Source: Colletotrichum lupini (Eukaryota > Ascomycota > Sordariomycetes > Glomerellales > Glomerellaceae). Taken from it: a stretch of DNA of 64,000 nt. The notes under the pieces are model-generated. The model worked only from the letters and a program-made list of their open reading frames with translations. It was not told where the DNA came from and searched no databases. The translations under genes were made by a program, and so were the position numbers. Location of the stretch: positions 7,502,001-7,566,000 of the forward strand of contig NC_064677.1 in assembly GCF_023278565.1 (NCBI RefSeq), written 5' to 3'. This document shows positions 1-10,800 of this stretch, piece after piece (positions within the stretch are counted from its first letter, which is position 1; each line of letters begins with the position of its first letter).

Positions 1-1249
1 GCACGGGATAAGAGATTCGTACTAATTAACCTTACGGAAGTAGACGAAAAAAGAGGCGATTTTTAAATGCCGTACGGAATTGAGTAATCGTAGCCCTTTA
101 CTATTTACGAGAGGTCGACGTTTATTACGTTAAACTACGCTAGTTAATAGAACCGCTTAGGTAACTAGTATTTCGCTATTACCTTAAGTAGCCTTTTTTA
201 CTAAATAACTTCCCCGCGGCCGGCCCGCAATTAGAAATTAACTAGCTAAATTAGTAAAAAGAATTCCCTGTACGACGACTACCTACCTAATTAACTAGCG
301 CGACGAACGGGCTTAATAATATAATATAAAAGAGTACTACGCGATTGAAAAAGGGGATTTCTAAATATAAACATTCTTACTTAGTAATAAAAGTAACCCT
401 ATAGGAGTTATTAAGCTAAGAGATCTACGGTATATAGAAAAGTCTATTACTATAGGGATCTTATAAATACGCCTTTAAGCCCGCGATCTAAACGACCTCT
501 TCGTAGCTCCCTTAACTACCCCCCGGGTATTACTTAAGAATATAGTATAAGGGACGGTTTAACGAGGGAGGAGGGGATTTAGAGGTCCTAATAGTATCGA
601 GTTAAGAATATTACGAATCTCGGAAATTAACTTAAGAAGAAGGTAGCTACCCTAAAGTGGTCCTACGACCTCCTATTAGAGTTATTATTAGCCTAAAAAA
701 AGGCTAAAAAGACGAGGATCTAAGGAAAAAAAAAAGAATCCTCTAGAGGGCCGCTAAAAGGCTTCTTTTTATACTAGCTTACGGCGTAAAATTACTAATT
801 TTAAAAAATCGGTAATTAGTAAAGATCCCGAGACTAATTATTATATCTTATTACGGTAATATAAACGTTTACCGCTACTATTATTAAAAAGAACTACTAG
901 AACCTACCCTTTTATACTAAACAAAAAGGAGGATCTTAGTAAGTACGATAGCTAGCGATCTAGAAGGGTAGTAATAATTACTAAAAATAGTAAAAACGAG
1001 AGTAGTAGCGAGACAGCGAGAAGAAGCGGGAATCTCTTAGACCCTAATAAATTCGTTAGGTAGTAAAAGCACGGATTTATTACGACTAGCGCGCGGATTA
1101 GATATATCCTTGTTAAGATTAAATACGCTAGTAACCGCTAATATAGGTATAAGTTAGAGCACGACCCTTAGTAAGTTAGGGTAAAAAAGAAGAGGACGAA
1201 ACCCGATCTTAAATAGAATCCCAATCCCTTATAAGTAGGTAAATATTAA

Positions 1250-2700
1250 CCCGGACTATTAGGGGACGTGGATATATAAAATCGCGGATTAGCTTAATAG
1301 TAAGTAAATTAACGCGGTATTAATTTATTTAACTAAGGTCTACGAGAAAAAGGGGCTATAGGGGTAACCCCTATTCTATAAAATCGCAGACGACCTTAGC
1401 TATTAGCTAGATAAATAGTTCGTAAGCATAAGCCTAGGAATTGCGAAAGCGGTTAATAGATTCCTCTATAGGCGAGGGGTACTACTAGCGTAATTATAAT
1501 CGCGAGAACCTTATAAAATCCTAATAGTAACGATTACGGAGGAGGAATTCGTAATATAGACCTAAGTATAAGTCGATAGGGCGTATAATCGCTTTAACAA
1601 ATTTAGAAAAAGGGTGAACGACCTAGATTTCCTTCTTATAATTACTAACGGCAATCTATCGTTACAAAAGGATATATAGAAGCAAAATATAGTACTAGAA
1701 GTACGATAATCGATAATTCTGCTTATTTCGATTTATAGCTCGTTGCCGCTACTAATACGAAATTCGGTACTAATCGGCTAGTAGGAAAAGAAGTAGACTA
1801 CCCGAAGTTACTAATAGTACGTAGCGACGTAGGGATCGTATATAGATACCGAAAATCTAATAATAAATACGAGGTAGTTTATAAACTTTAAAAAGATCTT
1901 CCTAAAAGAGAAATTATACTCTGGGGGGAAGTATGAGGTCTTATAAAAAACCCTAACGATATTTTACGATTATTACGAAAAAGTCGGAATTAGGGAATAC
2001 TAGTACTATTCGGTAATTAATATCGTACTCGTAGGCAAAGCTTCTAATTATTATTACGAAGCGGTGCGTAATCTCGATCGAAACGACTTTCTTAGTATAA
2101 TTAACGTAATCCGAAGCCGTTTCGAGACCTATAATAAGAACCTAGAGCTCCTATCTAAGTTACGAGCGATTTCTTTTATATCTATAGCTAGGATAATAGA
2201 GGGTAAATTGCGAGTAGAAATTCTTAAAGAGCTTATCGATCGAATTAATAAGCTAGCGAAAACCTAGCTAAATAAGGGGACTAACGAGCGGAAAGTCGGA
2301 TATTTTTATACCGCAATCTAGCGCGTTTTAGAAGCGAAAATAACTTTATATTAAGTACTTAAAGACTACGAGACGCTCTGCTCGAGGCTAAGATTTAGCT
2401 TTAATATTAAGGCGAGAATGCCGCGCTAAACCTATTTCTAAGCGTACGACGGCCCTTATTAATAGTATTAAGTCGACCGAACGTATAATAGGAAAGGAAA
2501 GGAAGCTAGGTACGGCAATTACTAATAAGGAATCCTAGATTCGTTAAATAAGTAGAGATTTAACTCGCGAGTAGGGTAACGGAAAAAGTAGTGTTTTATT
2601 TATAAAAAGGATAGATATTAGTTAAGTAACTACTCCGAGGAAGAGCGTGCTAAATCGTATAAATAATATAGAAAATCGAGGGTAGTAGATAGTAAAACTA
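1250..2700 (+). pseudogene. Gag-like region of Copia A (degenerate)
   Basis: Broken coding sequence upstream of the protease relic. A 67-codon open stretch at 2064-2267 with no ATG (it opens on GTG) is the longest intact part. Around 2585-2660 a translated segment reads like a CCHC zinc knuckle, with Lys-Cys-Phe, then Ser-x-x-Tyr/His and Glu-Glu-Glu-Arg, in which the later Cys and His codons appear changed by C-to-T or G-to-A mutation. In Copia elements this knuckle sits at the end of Gag and binds RNA during particle assembly. The limits given are approximate because no single frame is open. Confidence 0.6.
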
Positions 2701-3284
2701 GCCCTTATCGATTTAACTAATTCCTCGTTATATATAAAGGCAGATCCGGGGGTACGGAACCTAGCGAAAGTAGCTAATTTAGCGGCCTAAAGTACCCGCA
2801 CCCTATAGGAGATTTAGAAAATAAGGAAGATCTTACCCCCTATACTAACGAATTAGATTACAACGAAGTCGACGATATTAACTACTCTTTCTTCGCCCCG
2901 TTAGCCTCGGGAGGATATACGAGGCTAAATAAATAAAAGGTAATAAAAGCCCTTAATAAATAAGCTTTTATCTACGGATAGTAAGGGAAGGTCCCTTAGA
3001 TAACGGATATGGAGGTAAGTAAAAGGACGAATCTAATAGCACAGAATTCCACTCTCTTAATATTTAAAAAAAAGAAATAGGGTACTAAGTAATTCTAGGG
3101 GTAGCTAGAGGGGTCCTTTTTATACTACTTAGATTACTTAAATACTAAGCTCGTATAGGCATTCTATATAAACAAAAGGTACGGCTTAGATAATTTCTAT
3201 AGGATTATCCTAGATACTAGGGCATCGTAATAGTTAATAAGAAAAAAAGGGTAATTCTAAGCGCTATAGAAAATCGCGCTAGTA

Positions 3285-3524
3285 ATGCTTAATATGTTAA
3301 TAGCGGGTATTACGAGGATTAGCTTTAGCTTAGGTAAGGAAATCGTTACCCTAGGTACGGTAAAAATAGAGACGTACTTCGGAACGATAACTTTCTATAT
3401 CCTACCTATTAATACCCCATTTCTCCTATATCTAAAAAACATAGATCGACTAGGTATTATATTTAATAATACGAGGAATAGAATCTCTAGCCGTAAGTAC
3501 TTTGAAATAGTCGAACGACGATAG
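3285..3524 (+). pseudogene. Copia A protease-region fragment
   Basis: A 79-codon open stretch with a real ATG, the longest ATG frame in element A. Its middle (residues about 22-57) carries the pattern Gly-Thr-Val-x-Ile-x-Thr, then Phe-Tyr-x-Leu-Pro, then Asn/Asp-Thr-Pro-Phe-Leu-Leu-Tyr-Leu, then Asp-Arg-Leu-Gly and Phe-Asn-Asn. In fungal Copia polyproteins this pattern follows the aspartic protease active site. It is part of a larger frame interrupted by stops on both sides and is not an independent gene. Confidence 0.7.
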
Positions 3525-3589
3525 GGGTACGCGTTTATAAGGCTTACTAACGATACGAAGTCGATTAATTACCTAACGGAAAGTGAGCT

Positions 3590-4260
3590 TAGATAACTAT
3601 ATTAAAGATTTAGCTACCCGTCGGTCGCGAGGCTATATAACCTCTTAAAGTATTTAGGTAATAATAATATCGAAATAGGGGCGCTAGAGTAGTTAACGAA
3701 AGTATATTATTAATACTAAATAAATACGCAGAGCCCACGCAGATTTAAATTTAAATTGCGTAATAAGCTTAACTTTAATTAGGAAATCGTCGTCGATATC
3801 TTCTATTTAAATAGTCGACCGGTCCTATATATAATCGACGAGGCTATATTATTCTAAGTAGGGCAATTCTTACGGGATCTATAAGTAAAAATAGTATAAG
3901 TAGCTTTACGAAAAAGCTAGATCGATATATACTAAGGACTGCTAGATAGTATTAGAACCGACGCTAGTACTAGTTTTAAGTTAGTAAAATTTAAAGAAAA
4001 TGCGACGGCTTACGGTATATAGTTAAAAGTCGTGCCCGTCGAAGCGTATTATAGTATTAGAAAGGTAAAAAGGGCGCACTAATAGTTAAAAAGAGCGTTT
4101 AAAATTATTAAAGAGGAAAATCCCGATTCTAATAACGATAAATACCTCTAGATAGTATTTAAATACTATAACGATACTATAGGGCCTAACGGGCTTATAC
4201 CGACGCTTTTAGTATTTAGAGCATATCTAAGAACGACCTTAGCCTCGCTACCGTCGCTAA
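3590..4260 (+). pseudogene. Copia A integrase region (degenerate)
   Basis: Stop-interrupted coding sequence after the protease fragment. Readable pieces include a Ser-Pro-Arg-Arg-Phe-Lys-Phe-Lys-Leu-Arg string, a Val-Asp-Ile-Phe-Tyr-Leu string at the first catalytic Asp position of the DDE core, Ile-Arg-Thr-Asp-Ala at the second Asp, and Val-Val-Pro-Val-Glu-Ala-Tyr leading to the third acidic residue. Integrase inserts the cDNA copy into the host genome. Boundaries are approximate. Confidence 0.65.
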
Positions 4261-4989
4261 ATATAAGCTAGCGAGCTTAAGTAGTTAAAAAAGTAATATG
4301 GGCACTGCGCGAGGTAAGCGTAAAAAAGTAAGTTAATAAAGTAATTACTACGCATAATAGGCCTAACATAGGGGTTAATTTAGATATACCCCTAAATTCG
4401 GATATACGAGTATAGCGCGAAATTACTTAATAATAAGCTAGGCTATATAAATTAATTTTTATTAACGAGCGTTCTTGCGTAGTTACGAGAGATCGTAACT
4501 AGCTACTCGAGGTATTAATTACGGTAGTTAGACTATATTATATAGATCTTATCGAGGTAATTTCTAGCCTATAAAAAGAAAAAGAGCTAGGGGAAGCTAT
4601 ATAACCCGCGGTAGAGGCATAGGAAATTATCCTTAACGAAATCGTCGTAGTAATATTAATAAACGATAAGAAAGAGGAAATTACTAAAAGGGCACTAATA
4701 CGTCGCGGGAGACTACGACGGTAAGTACTAACGCGGTAATTTATTACTAACGACGAGGTAATTAATACCTTTTATATAGTAAAAGAGAAAGCCGATTTCG
4801 AGCTAGTAATTAAACTACGTAAGGAAGGCGTAATTATAATTACTAAAAAGCCGTATAAGGGATTAGATCTTATCGAAGTAAATACTTTGTGCGATCGAGG
4901 GGTCTATCGATTTATCCTCTACGATCTAAAAAAGCATATAAACCTCCGCATATTTAAATCGCGAATAGTTCGTAAAATTAAAAAAAAAG

Positions 4990-6350
4990 GAATACCCTAA
5001 TTATACGAAAAGTTTAGATACGTAATTTAGGGGTACGGTAACGTCGAAAAGGCAACGCTACTTATATAATCGCCCACTATATAGCGCTATAACTAACGAT
5101 TAATAATAGCACTAATAGTATTACTACGGAAGAAGGGATACGAGATTTAGAGCCGTGATATTACCTAGGTATATACCCAATCGGCTATAGGGCTCATAAG
5201 GAAAATCCTAGCCTATTTACCGAAGGAAATAGCTAGTAAGTACTTAAAAAGCACGATTATTAAAGTACTTAAGCTACTATATAGGCTCGCAGAATCGGGT
5301 ACCCATTAGTAAGCTACTTACTACGATTTTTATATTAATTAACTATTAATAGTTACCTCTACGTACGACCTTTACTTACTAGTCGCGGAGTACGAAGGCG
5401 ACTAATTTAGGATCGTCGGAATATAGACCGACGATATATTAGGCCTATCCGATATTAACTTTATAAAAAAGGAGGATAAGGAGCTTTAAAAAGCGGGCTT
5501 CGTAGCGAAGCTAAAAGAGGTCCTTATAATAAACACCCCCTTAGTATTTAATAGCGGGATTTTTATAATTAAAAGGGAAACCGTTGTTTTTTAATAAAAG
5601 GGGTAGGGCGAGAAGATTAACCTCGTCGACCCGAACGTAACCGATATTAAGAAGTAGTATAAGGCTAAGCTTATATAAGGGGTATATATTACGAGTATTT
5701 ATTAGCCCGAAGTAACTTTTAACTACGCTAGGGTAGCGTAGGCTATAAATCTAACTAAACGAGACGTCGAGGTACTTAATAAGCGGCTTAAGTAGTAATA
5801 AACGAATCTCGATCGAGGTCTCGTTTACTACCCGATCGACCTTATAATTAGTAAGCTCTACGTCTTCGTTAATAAGTTATTTATAAATAATAACGACCTT
5901 ATTTCGTAATTAGGGTATATTATTATCCTAGCTAACGAGAGTATAGGCGAGAGCGAATTTACTATATACGGTAATATAATCTATTACTCGTTAACTAAAA
6001 GTAAATAGGTAACGAGAAGTGTACTAGCGTCGGAGGTTTATAGTATAGTTAACGGCGTTAACCTCTTTTATACGATTTTAATAATACTAAAGAAGATTAC
6101 TAATCGAATTAGCCTTCTACCTATTCTAACGGTTATTTATACTAATTCCTACTCGCTATACGAATACCTTATTAAATTAGGAACGACGAAGGAAAAGAGG
6201 CTTATAATCGATATTATAGCCCTTAGGTAATCGTACGAAAGGCGCAAGATACTCGAGATCCGTTAGATTAATAATAAAAACAACCTCGCAAATGCTTTTA
6301 TAAAAGTAGTACTAAATAAGGGATTAAAGCAATTCGTAGGTAGCGGAAAA
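4990..6350 (+). pseudogene. Copia A reverse transcriptase and RNase H (degenerate)
   Basis: The reverse transcriptase region holds a Thr-Asp-Asp-Ile-Leu-Gly-Leu-Ser core at about 5428-5451, the catalytic Asp pair, preceded by stretches resembling palm-domain motifs. RNase H follows at about 5930-6350, with Tyr-Gly-Asn-Ile-Ile-Tyr-Tyr-Ser, then Val-Leu-Ala-Ser-Glu-Val-Tyr, then an Asn/Asp-Ser-Tyr-Ser-Leu-Tyr-Glu string, then a Leu-Gly-Thr-Thr-Lys-Glu-Lys-Arg string. These match the Copia RNase H layout. Several TAG/TAA codons lie where Gln or Trp codons would be expected, consistent with RIP. It ends just before the 3' LTR. Confidence 0.8.
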
Positions 6351-6491
6351 GTCACCGTACGAATAAAAAGATAGGTTATATAAAAAGAATAGAGAAAAGG
6401 GGGAAAAGGAGACGACTTAGTAAACGGGCCCGAGGTTAAATTATACCTCTAACCATAGTAATTAAATCGATAAAAAAAAAAAAAAAGTTAG

Positions 6492-6693
6492 TATCGGATT
6501 AGAAGTCTAATTTAACTACGGCATATAGCCGACTGCGTAGGGGCTAATTAGGGGCCCTATTTACGATTATTATAGCTAGCCTAACTTACGGTTAGAACCT
6601 CCTTTTTATACCTACGTAAATATTCATATAGTTCAATTAATCTCTTCGTTAACTACGGTTCGAACCAACTACCCTATAATAGGGATACTAACA
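6492..6693 (+). repeat. 3' LTR of Copia A
   Basis: Matches in reverse complement the 205-base LTRs of B and C. It begins TATCGG (TGTCGG before RIP) and ends GATACTAACA. The next five bases, ATTTG (6694-6698), are the presumed right target-site duplication; the partner would lie left of the window. An A-run at 6475-6486 precedes the LTR where the polypurine tract is expected. Confidence 0.9.
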
Positions 6694-7110
6694 ATTTGTG
6701 AGTATTTGTGAGTATATTGGGAATAGCTCAGATAGTCATCTATACTTACCTGGTAGAAGGCTAGCTTGTCCTCGAGAAGGGCGCGGATGGCTGCGTCTTG
6801 GGCTCTGGCGATTGGTGAAAGTGGCTCGTTGAGGTCTGGACAAACATCTTCATCGATGAGTCGTTGGATGATGAGACTGGTGTCACTCAAAAGTGATCGG
6901 CTGATCTTGATTGGGTTGGGCGATCTCCATGTATGGTATTTTACCACGGGGTGACTTGCTCATTGAACCTTGGTCGATGCGAAACCGAAGCTCAGCGAAT
7001 CGAAGGCGCGCTTCAAGCTTCGTGACGAAAGGTGACCAGACATAGGAATTGGAAATTGGGAATCCTCGGTACAGCACGAGATGAAGCTGACTTTTGACTG
7101 GCGTAGACAT
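6694..7110 (-). pseudogene. GST-like (FAX/metaxin N-domain type) gene, frameshifted and cut off by Copia A
   Basis: From the ATG at 7110-7108 a frame reads a thioredoxin-fold GST N-terminal-like domain: Leu-Val-Leu-Tyr-Arg-Gly-Phe-Pro, then Trp-Ser-Pro-Phe-Val-Thr-Lys-Leu-Glu, then Gly-Ser-Met-Ser-Lys-Ser-Pro-Arg-Gly-Lys-Ile-Pro-Tyr. Near 6897 the frame breaks: dropping one T from a TTTT run would restore Ser-Asp-Thr-Ser-Leu-Ile-Ile-Gln-Arg-Leu. The second frame then continues into an alpha-helical part until it meets the LTR of element A at 6693, and its last residues are encoded by LTR sequence. Only about 138 codons remain, against the 250 or more usual for this family. Family assignment rests on recognised motifs. 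The gene is doubly broken. The rest may survive beyond the left end of A, outside the window. Confidence 0.8.
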
Positions 7111-8091
7111 GGTGAAAGTGGTGTGAGAGGGTAGCTGACAATGTGTTCTGTGAGTCATAGAGAAGTGATGGAATGAGATGTGAGATGAGAATGATCAATC
7201 TGGGTGAAAAGAAACATGAGAACATCGCATAGATATACGTATTCTTTCTTTCGACTTTTTTCGATCCTTTATTGCTTGCCCTCCAGAATGAGGCCCAGCT
7301 GCCTAATCGGACCCGATTGAGTCGCCGCTGGAGTGCGGCACAGCGGCCGGCCGGACTACGGGGCGGGCCTGCGCCGTTGAGCCGTACTGCGTGCGTGATC
7401 ATTACCCGCGCGGGTCGGGCACGCTTACTATAGCAAACTATGCCTAGAATGAACTTACGAGTAAAAAAATGACAACTGTCTGACTCTTGGCCGGAATGCC
7501 ACTAAATTTGATATTTAGATTGCTTGGGAAAAGATCACGCATTTGTCAAGACTACAGGCCGGAAGTTCGATCTATCCGCTTAGGGGCGCGCCCGGATGGC
7601 GACGAACCTCACACCCCATTCATGCCCGAAGTTCAAAGATCCAAGTGCAAAGCCACGCACACCAAGTGGTAGCAAGACTCGCTCCATGCCCCCGTGCGAT
7701 TGGGTAATCTGGATGATACATCGTCGAATTGTTGGTCCTCAACAGCCATTTCGCCAGACCGTCTTAAAACAGCTCCTTCAAGATCAATCGTTCACTCATC
7801 AAGGATTAGCACTCCAAGATAAGTGTCAAGAGTACATGATTCCAGCGAAATTCGAGACTTCTCTTCCTTCCTAAGATGATGCAATAGGTCCGACTATCAC
7901 AGATGGCATTCCACAAGTAGATCTGAAGCAATTTCAGTACAATATGCAGCATACACACGTGCTGCTGGATGTTGCAATTTCGCGTGATTGTGGCTTACTG
8001 CGATGCGATGCACGATAAACCAGGATACAGACTGAGTGCAAGAAGAATGGCTTGAGTCGCAACGGCCGACAACTAAGCAGCTTGAGACCTA
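7111..8091. other. Intergenic, no gene seen
   Basis: Normal base composition, not RIP-mutated. A GC-rich patch lies at about 7325-7425. Open frames exist on both strands but lack family motifs and overlap each other. It holds the upstream region of the broken GST-like gene and the downstream region of the FAD monooxygenase. Confidence 0.5.
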
Positions 8092-9554
8092 TCAGACTGC
8101 TTTGGCCATCTCTCTTATTCTTGTCGGCCAGAAATTTTCCATCATGTCAACCCATCGTGCAAATGATGGGCTTGAAGTATCACTCAAACAGCGGAAGAAC
8201 CAATCATCTTGCTCGCCTGCCTGAATTCTTAGCTTGCTCTGTTCATGGGACTTGTCAGCACCTCTTTCTTCCTTTGACTCTGAGAGGAATGTGAACTATG
8301 AATAATGCTGCCAATGCAGAGATCTTACCCAGGAAGATACAGGATCAATGAAGAATTGGAAGACTTGACGTCGCTCATCCGAGTACATAGTCAGTACCGG
8401 GTCGACAGGTTTCCCCTCCTTGAGGATCAAGATAAGGGCGTCGCTGAGAGCAACGGATTCCATTAAACAGTTGCTCAGACCCAATCCACCAATAACCTAT
8501 ATCGTCAAAATTAGCTATAATAGACCTGCTCGAATGTTTGTCATGCCTCATCATCTCCTACATTGTTCACGTGTGCGGCGTCGCCAGCTAAAAGACACCT
8601 CCCTCGCTTCAGGTTAGAGGCCAGGCGTTGATGAATGGTGTACGTCGCTGCTCTATCGATCTTGTATGTCAAGGGTCGTGGTCCGGCCCAAGCGCGCTCG
8701 TAATGGCGTGAAATGTATTCTTCAGAGAGAAGGTCTTTCTCGGTCTTGGTCTTGAGCTCTTCGGGATCAACCGCGAAAGTAAGTCTCCACTTCGTCACCT
8801 CGCCTTTCACGGGTGGTGTAAGAGGGGTGATGATGGTGTAATGCACCGGCTCCATCAAAAGGGTTGTCGTGACGGGGCTATCTGCAGTGTTTTTCAACCA
8901 GACATCTGTCGCAATGAGCTTCTCAGGCCAAGTGTGTCCAGGAAAGGAGATGCCAAGTAGGGACCTAGTTTTGGATCTGCCTCCATCTGAACCCACAAGA
9001 AATGAAGCAAAATGCTCCTCGATTTGCCCGGTATTGAGATCTTTGACTTCTATCGTAACGGTTTCGGATCCGTTGGAGCCGTCGTTGAGGATCGAAACCA
9101 GCTCTTTATTGAAGAGGACTTGGACACGTCCTGTCTCAGTCGCCTTTTCCATCAAGACTTTGGTGAGCTCAGGTTGCGCCATGTTAAGCATGCTGATTGC
9201 TGGGGGTCTGACTGGCGGGCCACTTGGGTCATGCTTCGGGTCTTTCGGGAATGATCCAACAACCTTTCCAGGTTTCTTGCCGCCTTCCTCATTAGAAGTG
9301 GGAGGCAGACGGATGTCAAGGCCAGTACTTCGAAACCCGCCGCCTTTGATGATAGCATCCCAAATGCCGGCTTCTGCCAAAGCGAACTGAGGTTGAGGGT
9401 AAAACATACAAGCCCGAGGAAGCTGGGAGAGACCGCTGTCTTTCTCGAGTATGGTGACGCTAACACCTGCTTTGGCCAGACGTAAGGCAGCAAAAAGCCC
9501 CACAGGACCTGCGCCGACGACGAGGACATCAGGGTTAAGTGGTAAAGATCCCAT
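8092..9554 (-). CDS. FAD-dependent monooxygenase (PheA/TfdB-type flavin hydroxylase)
   Basis: Three exons, 9554-8562, 8496-8329 and 8238-8092, give about 435 residues. The introns (65 and 90 bases) have GT..AG ends, and both junctions keep the frame. Class A flavoprotein marks are GAGPVG at residues 14-19 (FAD ADP-binding), Glu-Lys-Asp at 37-39, the DG motif at 190-191, and GDAAH at 324-328 (FAD ribityl binding). Exon 2 continues Ile-Gly-Gly-Leu-Gly-Leu, as expected after GDAAH. The family hydroxylates aromatic or related substrates with NAD(P)H and O2; the substrate here is unknown. The start MGSL was chosen because the Rossmann strand begins nine residues later; upstream in-frame extension has no homology-like content. 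It is tandem with the aldehyde dehydrogenase upstream, separated by 1.2 kb. It appears intact, though short for this family, which often has a further C-terminal domain. Confidence 0.88.
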
Positions 9555-10800
9555 AGTGTCGTAGATAGGAGAGGAGGACCAGTATGTGTCGATATAGGTA
9601 AATTGGTGTAAGATACTAAGAAAGACTCGACTTATAGGACTAAGGTCATGCACGCACATGTTTGGTGTTAGAGGCTTCAACAGTTCTTATAGCCCCGAGT
9701 CCAATATAGACGGTCTTCAAGTCCGTATCTTTTTACACTCGTTTAAGATACATGGCCGTGCGATGATGTGAGGGCCAAGGCTGGGTTACGGCTGTTGCGA
9801 AATGAGTAATTACTGAATCCCTCCCTTTAGCAGTGCGATTGTCATGTTCCAGGTTTAGCTAATGGAAAGGGATGCCGACTTACGCAACGAGGGTGCAGCT
9901 CTTGCCCAGCCCTCACCGTCATCGCCGAAGTTGCATGTATTCGTCAGCGGACGGCGTGAAGGCCGCTCGGTATCGAAATAAGCCCCGAACTTCTGAAAGA
10001 AGAAGTTAGAGGGAGGTCACCCCGGGACGCCGTAGTCTCGGCTGCAGATGGCCGGGGGGTTGAAGCGCCCCGGCCCGCTAGCCCAGCCGTTTAATGATGC
10101 AGTCTAAGCAAACTTTATCTGGCCTCACTCGCTTGCTTATCTTGTACACATCCAGTTATCAGCGGTGTCGCCCTCCTTGTGTCGCCAGGTAGGTAGGCAG
10201 CCAACCTTATTCCAGACCGCCCACATCCCGTAGGTGCATGGGAGTCCTTAGAGTCCAGACTATTTCCCAAATACCTCTGTGTGTTTACAACAGCCAATGC
10301 CGGAGAGGTTCGTTGGATTTATAAGCTGTCTTCGGCAATGCCACGCGGCAGATCTATTTCGGTACGATACCTACGCTGCAACTGAGCTGGTGTGACCGGC
10401 CAAAAGTTACACGTATGGATGAGTACACCTCAGTTTCGTATGACGCCGTTCCATATCATACGTTTGTTTGACCATCTACCCAATTTGAGGAATAATCAGG
10501 TCTCAACATGAGTTAGAATTACAACTTATATATATATATGGTAAAAGACCGAGCGATTTTTCTAGGAATCACGCAAAGAAATTTCGGCCTGCGCAATAGT
10601 AAACCTGAATGTAGTGAGCCTGCGATTTGGTGTAAGGTATCACAAGACAAAAAGATGTCCTGTCGTAACGGAGGCCTTCAGAACATACTAGGATGAAGTT
10701 GGCACAAAGCGAATGCGAAAGTTTAATGTCTATCAAGTACAACTTCTACTAGCCGGCCAAGAGCCAAGGGACTCAATGATCCATTCCCAAATTAGGTACC
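9555..10800. other. Intergenic between FAD monooxygenase and aldehyde dehydrogenase
   Basis: Promoter side of the monooxygenase and terminator side of the dehydrogenase. It contains a GC-rich segment at about 10010-10090 and a (TA)n-like stretch near 10528-10540. No coding motif was recognised on either strand. Confidence 0.5.

Larger units (their letters stand above)
1..6693 (+). mobile_element. Copia LTR retrotransposon copy A, RIP-mutated, 5' end outside window
   Basis: A degenerate Ty1/Copia element on the plus strand. The order of recognisable relics is Gag zinc knuckle (about 2585-2660), protease (3285-3524), integrase (about 3590-4260), reverse transcriptase with a Thr-Asp-Asp core (5428-5436), RNase H (about 5930-6350), then the 3' LTR. 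Integrase before reverse transcriptase is the Copia order. Stops interrupt every frame, and CA/TG dinucleotides are nearly absent while TA is abundant, the signature of RIP on both strands. The same family recurs as copies B and C, both inverted relative to this one. Bases 1-240 match the reverse complement of about 29240-29480, so the missing left part is roughly the 5' LTR plus a short leader. The element is certainly inactive as a protein source. Confidence 0.93.

Noticed and set aside
7013..7402. 129-codon minus-strand frame upstream of the GST-like remnant
   Set aside because: Overlaps the start of the GST-like frame in another phase, opens in a GC-rich noncoding patch, and has no family motif.
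8869..9390. A 173-codon plus-strand frame opposite the FAD monooxygenase
   Set aside because: It lies wholly inside the monooxygenase exon on the other strand and has no motif; the minus strand carries the full set of flavoprotein motifs.
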